Shown here: positions 53,567 through 59,400 of the stretch, one piece after another | Numbering within the stretch: the stretch's first letter is position 1 | How the letters are laid out: each line of letters begins with the position of its first letter | Origin: JAIBAC01 sp046331095 | GTDB taxonomy: Bacteria > Actinomycetota > Acidimicrobiia > UBA2766 | Direction of reading: 5' to 3' | Length of the DNA stretch: 64,000 nucleotides | Assembly (NCBI GenBank): GCA_046331095.1 | Contig: JAXLRM010000004.1 | Coordinates: 1,178,001 to 1,242,000 of the forward strand | Program-made: the position numbers and the translations under genes | The notes under the pieces: model-generated | Told to the model about the DNA's origin: nothing | Seen by the model: the letters and a program-made list of their open reading frames with translations, nothing else | The model's database searches: none

Positions 53567-53870
53567 GGCTCCATCCTCTCAAGGAACGGAGCCTCCACCA
53601 GACCCGGGGCGCTTCAGGCTGGCTGCTGAGTGGTCGCCCTCCGCTCGAACGGCTTGCTGGGGAGCCGGTCCTGCCACCTTCGTCGGGGGTTGGGCCCGTG
53701 TGCATCGATGAGTACCAGCACGTGCCGCTCGTCCTCGATGCGATCAAGGCGGAGCTGAACCGGGATGGGCGCCCGGGGCGGCGGCAGCGGCGCGTCCGGG
53801 GCGGAGGCGACAAGTCCCTGTCCGCAGGCCTTGGTACTGTTGGGTAGATCGCCGCCAAGGAGTGCTTGAC

Positions 53871-54047
53871 ATGCCGCTCCCCAAGTCGCACGAGGATCTG
53901 GCAGACGAAGAGCCGCTGCGGCTCTGGACGACCGAGGAACTCCTGCGCAATCCGGGACCTCCGCTTCCTCCCCGTGACGAGCTCGTCGTCGAGGATGTCA
54001 GTGCCGGAGACTGGGATGCCTTGTTCGAGGTGCTCGAGGACGTATGA
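53871..54047 (+). CDS. Antitoxin of intact PIN module
   Basis: A 58-residue protein: MPLPKSHEDLADEEPLRLW, ELLRNPGPPLPPRDELVVEDVSAGDWDALFEVLEDV. AAGGAG lies nine bases before ATG 53871. Two broken relatives lie at 50.2 and 50.8 kb. It overlaps the toxin start (ATGA). Confidence 0.7.
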   Translation: MPLPKSHEDLADEEPLRLWTTEELLRNPGPPLPPRDELVVEDVSAGDWDALFEVLEDV

Positions 54048-54463
54048 CCAATGCTGTCGTCGTCGACACGATGGTCGTCGGCTGGCTGCTGAGTGATCGC
54101 CCTCACCAGATGGAGGAGGTCTATCGAAAGCTGATCGGTGGCCGCACGCTCTGGGTTCCGCTGCAGGTCGTCGCCGAACTGCGCTTCGGCATGCTCAAGG
54201 CTGGATGGGGCGACCTGCGCTGCGCCCGCGTTGAGCGCAAGCTCAAGGAACTTCGAGTCCACCAGCCCGATGAGCCGATGGCCATGATCCACGCCGCGCT
54301 TCGACACGAGTGCTGGAAGGACGGCCACGCCCTCGGGCAGAAGGACCATGACGGCGACCGGTGGATGGCAGCGACGGCAATGCGGCTCGAGGTCCCGCTG
54401 GTCACCCACGATGCGATCTTCCGCGGGGCTCCGAAGCTCGTCATCGAAACCGCCCTGCAGTAG
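54044..54463 (+). CDS. PIN-domain toxin (intact copy)
   Basis: A 139-residue PIN nuclease: VVDTMVVGWLL, WVPLQVVAELRFGML, and DHDGDRWMAATAMRLEVPLVTHD with the acidic residues. It is the full version of the toxin whose 5' ends are scattered at 50.3 and 51.0 kb. Confidence 0.83.
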   Translation: MTNAVVVDTMVVGWLLSDRPHQMEEVYRKLIGGRTLWVPLQVVAELRFGMLKAGWGDLRCARVERKLKELRVHQPDEPMAMIHAALRHECWKDGHALGQKDHDGDRWMAATAMRLEVPLVTHDAIFRGAPKLVIETALQ

Positions 54464-54588
54464 GCGTCGTTGCGCTTCCCGGGAGCCGGTGGACGGAGCG
54501 CCAGGGGAGGCCGCCGGCGGCCGGCCTTGCACACGCGAAGTGAGTCCCAACGGCTCGGCCATGAAGTCGAGGATCCACCCGCAGCGCC

Positions 54589-54852
54589 GAGGTGCTGCAC
54601 TACCGCGACCAGTACGGAGTGGAGGCCGACGCGGTGGTGCAGTTCCCCGACGGGCGCTGGGGCGCGTTCGAGATCAAACTCGGCGGCCGCCTCGTCGACG
54701 AAGGCGCCGCCTCGCTCCTGCGTTTCCGTGACGCCATCGACACATCCCGCACCGGCGCGCCTGTCGTGCTGGCGGTGATCGCGGGGAGCGGGTTCGGCTA
54801 CATGCGCCCCGACGGCATCGCCGTGATCCCAGTCGCCGCGCTGGCGCCCTGA
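54589..54852 (+). pseudogene. DUF4143-ATPase 3' remnant 2
   Basis: About 87 codons of a DUF4143 C-terminus: VLHYRDQYGVEADAVVQF, GRWGAFEIKLGGRLVDEGAA, GYMRPDGIAVIPVAALAP. The ATPase domain and a start are missing. It ends 14 bases before an orphan TTGACA/(CA)7 tract. Confidence 0.7.
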
Positions 54853-54866
54853 TCCGGCGCTGGTGG

Positions 54867-54885
54867 TTGACACACACACACACAC
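54867..54885 (+). repeat. Orphan TTGACA/(CA)7 tract
   Basis: TTGACA running into seven CA units, as in the peptide cassettes, but no peptide gene or conserved leader follows. The sequence up to 54999 shows nothing else recognisable, so this is probably a truncated cassette. Confidence 0.6.
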
Positions 54886-54999
54886 GTGGGCCCGCGGTGG
54901 AGGGTGCGCCAACGTCGTTAGTCGAGACCATCGGCTGGCTCTGCGTCGACGCGAAACCGTCTCGTCGCAGGCAACGTGAGCCGCCTTCGTCGACGGTTC

Positions 55000-55416
55000 T
55001 CACCCACCGGTCCCTCGGCGGACGATCCACTGCACGGGCTGTCCGGTCACAGCAGCTACGAGGTCGAAGTCGTGGTCGTAGTGCAACACGGTGGCACCGT
55101 GGACCTCGGCCGTCGCTGCGATCATGAGGTCGGGCAGTGGCAGTCGATGCCGGCCACGTCGGGCAAGTAGACCCTGCACCTCCATTGCCCGGTCCATGAC
55201 CTGCTCGTCACAAGGCAGCCATGGCAGGGTACTGATGCCCGTCCGCAGCTTCTCGTAGTCGTCGCGGTTGCGGGCTGAGTACAGGACCTCGAGCGCCACT
55301 ACATGACAGGATGCGAGCGACCCGTTGGACAGCAGCAGAGCGAGTAGCTCACGGGCGGCCTGGCTGTGCCGGCGTTGTTCGAGAGCTGACTTGTCTGCAA
55401 GGTACAGACGTGTCAT
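55000..55416 (-). CDS. PIN-domain toxin VapC
   Basis: A 138-residue PIN nuclease: YLADKSALEQRR, VALEVLYSAR, LPLPDLMIAATAEVHGATVLHYDHDFD. Catalytic acidic residues are present. ATG 55416 overlaps the antitoxin stop (ATGA). Confidence 0.85.
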   Translation of the reverse strand: MTRLYLADKSALEQRRHSQAARELLALLLSNGSLASCHVVALEVLYSARNRDDYEKLRTGISTLPWLPCDEQVMDRAMEVQGLLARRGRHRLPLPDLMIAATAEVHGATVLHYDHDFDLVAAVTGQPVQWIVRRGTGG

Positions 55417-55616
55417 CGCCAGGCGCCGCGCATCACCTCGGGATCGGCGAGGTCGGCTGCCGCCTCGTCGAGGTCATCGAGGAACGCGAGACGCGCCTCC
55501 CGGGCAGCGACCTCGGCCAGCGCCCGATTCACGGTCTCCACCTTGGTCGACGTACCCAGCACCAGGGCGGCCGCCTTCAGGCTCTCGTCGTCCACATCGA
55601 TGACGGTGCGGGTCAT
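55413..55616 (-). CDS. VapB-type antitoxin
   Basis: A 67-residue antitoxin: RTVIDVDDESLKAAALVLGTSTK is a ribbon-helix-helix of the VapB (DUF2191) type. GAGGAG precedes ATG 55616. A truncated copy of its first 50 residues is at 59157-59313. Confidence 0.82.
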   Translation of the reverse strand: MTRTVIDVDDESLKAAALVLGTSTKVETVNRALAEVAAREARLAFLDDLDEAAADLADPEVMRGAWR

Positions 55617-55627
55617 GAGCACTCCTC

Positions 55628-55658
55628 TGATATCACACGCACGGGAAGAAGATATCAC
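55628..55658 (-). promoter_or_regulatory. Probable VapB operator (two GATATCA sites)
   Basis: TGATATCA at 55628 and GATATCAC at 55651 are 23 bases apart. The same two motifs at the same distance precede the truncated copy at 59.3 kb (59325 and 59348), so the pair is conserved. Confidence 0.55.
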
Positions 55659-55838
55659 GGTGCGCGGCCGGAGCTCACCCCAGGTGCGCGCTGCGCTTCG
55701 GCCATCGATGACTTGCAAGCTCGACATCGCAGGGCCACGTGGGTGAGAGAGCGTCGCTGCTTCAGACGAAGCCGCGGCAGTGGTCACCAATGCACGTCGG
55801 TGGGTGCGCGCTCATCCCGAAGCGCCAGGGCGGGGCGC

Positions 55839-55958
55839 AGCGGTGAGCCTGGCGTGCTCGGGGTGATCGCCGGGAGCGGGTTCGGCTACATGCGTCCCGA
55901 CGGCATCGCTGTCATACCTGCCGGTGGCCTCGCCCCCTGTTCCGGCGCCGGTGGTTGA
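55839..55958 (+). pseudogene. DUF4143-ATPase 3' remnant 3
   Basis: GEPGVLGVIAGSGFGYMRPDGIAVIPAGG, about 38 codons of the same C-terminus as remnants 2 and 4. Its stop lies inside the TTGACA of peptide cassette 8. Confidence 0.65.
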
Positions 55959-56044
55959 CACACACACACACACGAGACTTGTCGGATGCCGGGGGTGATT
56001 CTTTCGGCGGTTGTGTCGACCGGGAGTGGAGGGGAGGTGTCCTG
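55955..56044 (+). promoter_or_regulatory. TTGACA/(CA)7 leader of peptide gene 8
   Basis: TTGACA (55955) overlaps (CA)7. Downstream, CTTTCGG and CCGGGAG can pair (with two U-G pairs) just before the Shine-Dalgarno GGAGTGGAGGGGAGG. Very similar to the leaders at 57679 and 58969. Confidence 0.5.
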
Positions 56045-56095
56045 ATGAAGACCAAGACGGGAGTCAAGGCCGGCCCAATCAAGCGGGGATCCTGA
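56045..56095 (+). CDS. Short peptide gene 8
   Basis: ATG 56045 encodes MKTKTGVKAGPIKRGS (16 residues). Strong GGAGGGGAGG, eight bases ahead. Hairpin H3 follows after 19 bases. Confidence 0.62.
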   Translation: MKTKTGVKAGPIKRGS

Positions 56096-56114
56096 TCGAA
56101 TGTTTCGTGTGGTT

Positions 56115-56149
56115 GCTGCCGTCATCTCCTTGTGGGGGGTGGCGGCAGC
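56115..56149 (+). repeat. Wobble-rich hairpin H3
   Basis: GCTGCCGTCATCTCC pairs with a G-rich arm ending GGTGGCGGCAGC, followed by GCCGCGTC. It lies between peptide gene 8 and the stop of the oppositely oriented ATPase. Confidence 0.7.
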
Positions 56150-56166
56150 GCCGCGTCCGGGGAGGC

Positions 56167-57609
56167 TCAGGTTCCTGTGTAGAGGCGCTCGAGGTCGACG
56201 AGCTCGACATCGTGTGGCGTCGGGGTGAGGTCGGGGCGGAAGCCGCTGCGGCTGAAGACGATGAGCTTGGCTCCTCCTGCTCGTGGTAGTAGGTCTCGGA
56301 TGTGGCGGAGCCGTTCGACGACCTCGGCGCCGACCGCTTTGGTGTGCCATTTCGCTTCGCCGACGGCGACGATGTGGTCCCCGGCCTTTGCGATCAGGTC
56401 GACCTGGTGGGTCTGTTGGTGCTCCTTGCAGGACACCACGGTTCGGCCGACCTCGGGCAGGGTGGCGCCCAGGGTTGTCTCGTCGGCGTGTACGGCAGCC
56501 CACTCGCGGGCGAGGTCTTCGAAGTGGGGGCCGTAGATGTTCGACGCCACCGTCGGTGCGGCTTCGGCCCACACCCGGTCTGCTTGGCGGCGGGTGAGGC
56601 GCAGTTCATGGGGGCGGACGACGAGTTGGTGCAGCCGCAGGATCGGCTCTGCGATTTGATAGGTCGAGCGTCGCTGGCGAAGGATGTCGGGGCGTCGAGT
56701 CACCAGCCGGGTCTGTTGGAGGACTGTGAGCGGATGTGCCAGCGCGGTCTCTTTCCGCCCGAGCGCAGCGGCGATCTCGCCCGGGCGTGTCTTGGCGTTG
56801 CCGATCGCCGTCAGGACCGAGTAGTACAGCGAGAGGTCCGACAGGGCCGACTCTTCGGACAGCAGGACGCGTCCCTCGCGGAAGAACGCACTGGCGGGGT
56901 TCAAGAGGGTGCGGGTGACCCAGGCGTCGAAGTCGGTGCCGGCTGCGGGGGTGTCGTTGCCGCAGTAGTCGAGGTAGGCGGGGGTGCCGCCGCAGAGGGC
57001 GTTGACCCGAAAGGCGAGGTCCCAGTCACCGTCGAGGCCCCAGAACGCGGCTGCGGTGCGGAAGTCGAACGGGTCGATCTGCAGCTCGAGCGGGGCCCGC
57101 CCCCGCAGCGGCGCTGTTCCCGCCAGCAGGTTGCGCATCGTCGAGAACGCCGAGCCGCACAGGATCAGCCGGGTCCGCGAACGCCGACGTGGCCTGCCCC
57201 GAGGCTGCAGCGCCGCCTGTATCACCGAGGGGAGTTCGGGTACCGCGGCGACGAGATAGGGGAACTCGTCGAGAACCACGGTCACCGGTTCGTCGGTGTC
57301 CTCGCCGAGGAGGAACAACTCGGCGACGGCGTCCGCCCAGGATCCGAATCGGACGGGCGCGCCCACACCACGGGCGGCTGCGTAGAACGTGCCGAAGTCC
57401 TCCAGGCTCTGCCCCGCGGACTGCTCCAACGCGGTGAAGAGGAAACCGTTGGTTGCCTCCTGTAGGCATTCGAGCAACAGCGACTTGCCCTGGCGGCGTC
57501 GGCCGTACACGATCGCCAGTTGTGCGCCTTGGCGTTCGTCGGTCGCGAACGTCGTGAGAGTCGACCATTCGGCGACGCGGTCGAAGAGTTCTGGCGGGTG
57601 AGTAAGCAT
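56167..57609 (-). CDS. AAA-type ATPase, archaeal-ATPase/DUF234-like
   Basis: A 480-residue P-loop ATPase. Walker A is VYGRRRQGKSLLLE, Walker B VTVVLDEFPYLVAA, and the sensor LILCGSAFSTM. The C-terminus is a nuclease-like domain (HQVDLIAKAGDHIVAVGEAKW) as in archaeal-type MNS ATPases with DUF234. Some act with mobile elements; function is unproven. TATACT 15 bases ahead of ATG 57609 suggests a leaderless transcript. It sits between hairpins H3 and H4. Confidence 0.82.
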   Translation of the reverse strand: MLTHPPELFDRVAEWSTLTTFATDERQGAQLAIVYGRRRQGKSLLLECLQEATNGFLFTALEQSAGQSLEDFGTFYAAARGVGAPVRFGSWADAVAELFLLGEDTDEPVTVVLDEFPYLVAAVPELPSVIQAALQPRGRPRRRSRTRLILCGSAFSTMRNLLAGTAPLRGRAPLELQIDPFDFRTAAAFWGLDGDWDLAFRVNALCGGTPAYLDYCGNDTPAAGTDFDAWVTRTLLNPASAFFREGRVLLSEESALSDLSLYYSVLTAIGNAKTRPGEIAAALGRKETALAHPLTVLQQTRLVTRRPDILRQRRSTYQIAEPILRLHQLVVRPHELRLTRRQADRVWAEAAPTVASNIYGPHFEDLAREWAAVHADETTLGATLPEVGRTVVSCKEHQQTHQVDLIAKAGDHIVAVGEAKWHTKAVGAEVVERLRHIRDLLPRAGGAKLIVFSRSGFRPDLTPTPHDVELVDLERLYTGT

Positions 57610-57678
57610 AAGCCCAGTTAGTATAAGACGAGCTATAGGACTCGGCCCAAGTCCTGTTGGCGACATCGGCGGTGGTGG

Positions 57679-57773
57679 TTGACACACACACACACACACG
57701 CACGAGGCTTGTCGGATGCGGGGGTGATTCCTCCGGCGGTTGTGTTGACCGGGAGTGGAGGGGAGGTGTTCTG
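57679..57773 (+). promoter_or_regulatory. TTGACA/(CA)8 leader of peptide gene 9
   Basis: TTGACA at 57679 with eight CA units, the longest of the set. No DUF4143 remnant lies ahead of it; the ATPase promoter region does. The leader hairpin CCTCCGG/CCGGGAG is imperfect here. Confidence 0.5.
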
Positions 57774-57821
57774 ATGAAGACCAAGACGGGAGTCAAGGCT
57801 GGCCCAGTCAAGCGGGGGTGA
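57774..57821 (+). CDS. Short peptide gene 9
   Basis: ATG 57774 encodes MKTKTGVKAGPVKRG (15 residues), close to peptide 8. Same strong Shine-Dalgarno; H4 follows after 19 bases. Confidence 0.62.
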   Translation: MKTKTGVKAGPVKRG

Positions 57822-57840
57822 TCGAATGTTTCGTGTGGTT

Positions 57841-57874
57841 GCTGCCGTCATCTCCTTGCGGGGGTGGCGGCAGC
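57841..57874 (+). repeat. Wobble-rich hairpin H4
   Basis: GCTGCCGTCATCTCC, loop TTGC, GGGGGTGGCGGCAGC: 15 pairs, three of them U-G. GCCGCGTC follows, then the stop of VapC copy 2 after 10 bases. Confidence 0.72.
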
Positions 57875-57889
57875 GCCGCGTCGGGGTAG

Positions 57890-58294
57890 CTACCAGATGG
57901 TGGCCAGGGGCGCGAAGCCTCGGAGGGCTCGGTCCTTGGTGACCAGTGCAGCGTTCAGCGACATCGCCGTGGCTGCGATGATGCGGTCGGCGGGGTCGCC
58001 GTGGATGCCGTCGCGGGCGAGCAGTGCGGCGTCGAGAGCGAGCGCCGCTGTGAGGTCGAGTGCTGTGATCCGCTCTTGGGCGAGGGCCTGGCGGATCCAG
58101 GTGCGCAGATCCCGGTCGAGGTGGAGCTTTCCGAGCCCGACCCGGGTGGCGATCTCCCAGCAGCAGATCGACGGAACCCCCAAGAGGTCGGCGTCTCCGA
58201 TGGCGTCCCTGGCGCGTCGGCTCAGCTTGACCGGTTCGCTGACCCACCAGAGCCACACATGGGTGTCGAGCACGATCACGTCTCGGCGCCCCAA
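57890..58294 (-). CDS. vapC: PIN-domain toxin VapC (copy 2)
   Basis: Near-identical to copy 1 at 42783-43187 (offset 15107); differences are few, such as VKLS for AKLS. The codon matching the ATG of copy 1 is TTG here, which should weaken translation. All acidic active-site residues are kept. Its antitoxin gene has lost its start. Confidence 0.78.
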   Translation of the reverse strand: MGRRDVIVLDTHVWLWWVSEPVKLSRRARDAIGDADLLGVPSICCWEIATRVGLGKLHLDRDLRTWIRQALAQERITALDLTAALALDAALLARDGIHGDPADRIIAATAMSLNAALVTKDRALRGFAPLATIW

Positions 58295-58487
58295 GGCTGT
58301 GCCAGCGGCTCGACGAGGTCGGCCTCGGTGTCGTAGCTCACGGAGCCGAGCAGCGGGGCGGGAGGTTCGACCGGGACGACCTTGGCGACGGGCCGCCCCC
58401 GCTTGGTCACGATGATCGTCTCGCCGGTGGCCGCCACTTCGTCGAGCAGGGCGAGGCAGCCGTCCTTGAACTTGCCCGCGGGGATGG
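58276..58487 (-). pseudogene. Start-less antitoxin of VapC copy 2
   Basis: Encodes IPAGKFKDGCLALLDEV and the rest as in copy 1 up to its normal stop, but the first residues (MVEPRE) and the operator palindrome are replaced by DUF4143-remnant sequence. A stop lies two codons before IPAGKF. Only an internal GTG (in EVAATGE) could start a shorter product. Confidence 0.75.
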
Positions 58488-58495
58488 CTCAGCCG

Positions 58496-58954
58496 GCGTG
58501 GGCGCCGCATCTCCGCTCGCGGGCGACCCTGCGCACGGCGCCGAAACGTCATTTCGTGGACCCGTCACTCGCGGTGGCAGCACTCGGCGCCGGCCCGGAG
58601 CGGCTGCTCGCCGACCTGAACCTGCTCGGTCTGCTGTTCGAGTCCCTCGTGATACGCGACCTCCGGGTTCTCACCCAACCGTTGGACGCCGCGGTGCTGC
58701 ACTACCGCGACCAGTACGGTGTCGAGGCCGACGCGGTGGTCCAGCTCCCCGACGGGCGCTGGGGCGCGTTCGAGGTCAAACTCGGCGGCCGCCTCGTCGA
58801 CGAAGGCGCGGCCTCCCTCTTGCGCTTCCGCGACACCGTCGACACCTCCCGCAGCGGTGAGCCTGGCGTGCTCGGGGTGATAGCCGGGACCGGGTTCGCC
58901 TACATGCGTCCCGACGGCATCGCCGTCATCCCCGCCGGTGCGCTGGCGCCCTGA
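58496..58954 (+). pseudogene. DUF4143-ATPase 3' remnant 4 (longest)
   Basis: About 152 codons of a DUF4143 domain: PKRHFVDPSLAVAALGAGPE, LLADLNLLGLLFESLVIRDL, VLHYRDQYGVEADAVVQL, GYMRPDG-type FAYMRPDGIAVIPAGALAP. The AAA+ N-terminal half is missing. It interrupts the antitoxin of VapC copy 2 and precedes peptide cassette 10. Confidence 0.75.
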
Positions 58955-58968
58955 TCCGCCGGTGGTGG

Positions 58969-59057
58969 TTGACACACACACACACGAGACTTTTCGGATG
59001 CCGGGGGGTGATTCTCCCGGCGGTTGTGTTGGCCGGGAGTGGAGGGGAGGTGTTCTG
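58969..59057 (+). promoter_or_regulatory. TTGACA/(CA)6 leader of peptide gene 10
   Basis: TTGACA at 58969 with six CA units. Here the leader hairpin is perfect: CTCCCGGC and GCCGGGAG enclose GGTTGTGTTG, immediately before TGGAGGGGAGG. Confidence 0.55.
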
Positions 59058-59102
59058 ATGAAGACCAAGACGGGAGTCAAGGCCGGCCCGTTACGCAAGT
59101 GA
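59058..59102 (+). CDS. Short peptide gene 10
   Basis: ATG 59058 encodes MKTKTGVKAGPLRK (14 residues), the shortest of the family. Shine-Dalgarno GGAGGGGAGG; H5 follows after 19 bases. Confidence 0.62.
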   Translation: MKTKTGVKAGPLRK

Positions 59103-59121
59103 TCGATTGTTTCGTGTGGCT

Positions 59122-59155
59122 GCTGCCGTCATCTCCTCTTGGGGGTGGCGGCAGC
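59122..59155 (+). repeat. Wobble-rich hairpin H5
   Basis: GCTGCCGTCATCTCC and GGGGGTGGCGGCAGC again, followed by GCCGCGTC, where the truncated vapB begins. Confidence 0.7.
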
Positions 59156-59156
59156 G

Positions 59157-59313
59157 CCGCGTCGTCGAGGTCATCGAGGAACGCGAGTCGTGCCTCACGG
59201 GCAGCGACCTCGGCCAGCGCCCGATTCACAGTCGCCACCTTGGTCGACGTACCCAGCACCAGGGCGGCCGCCTTCAGGCTCTCGTCGTCCACATCGATGA
59301 CTGTGCGGGTCAT
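59157..59313 (-). pseudogene. Truncated VapB antitoxin
   Basis: From ATG 59313 it copies the VapB at 55413-55616 (RTVIDVDDESLKAAALVLG, LAFLDDLDDA) for about 50 residues, then runs into hairpin H5. No toxin gene remains. The upstream GATATCA operator pair (59325, 59348) is kept. Confidence 0.75.
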
Positions 59314-59400
59314 GAGCGCCCCTTTGATATCACGCGCACGGGAAGCGGATATCAAGGTGTCTCGGCCGCAGTACGCCCGACCCGCTCGCCCGCAGCCGGC

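Larger units (their letters stand above)
51007..53616. mobile_element. IS3-family element A (outer), broken by element B
   Basis: Ends: TGAAGCGCCCCGGGT at 51007 and its inverse at 53616; 28-base terminal repeats with about three differences. A 3-base target duplication GGC lies on both sides (51004-51006, 53617-53619). Removing element B leaves about 1.36 kb, the usual IS3 size. Its transposase is disrupted twice. Confidence 0.88.

Noticed and set aside
55886..57811. ORFs starting MCVCVC through the (CA)n tracts
   Set aside because: They read the microsatellite in the antisense direction; the ATPase starts at ATG 57609 with a -10 box in front.
44351..59155. Hairpins H1-H5 considered as classic integron attC sites
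   Set aside because: No RYYYAAC/GTTRRRY core pair and no integron integrase; kept only as cassette-like boundaries.
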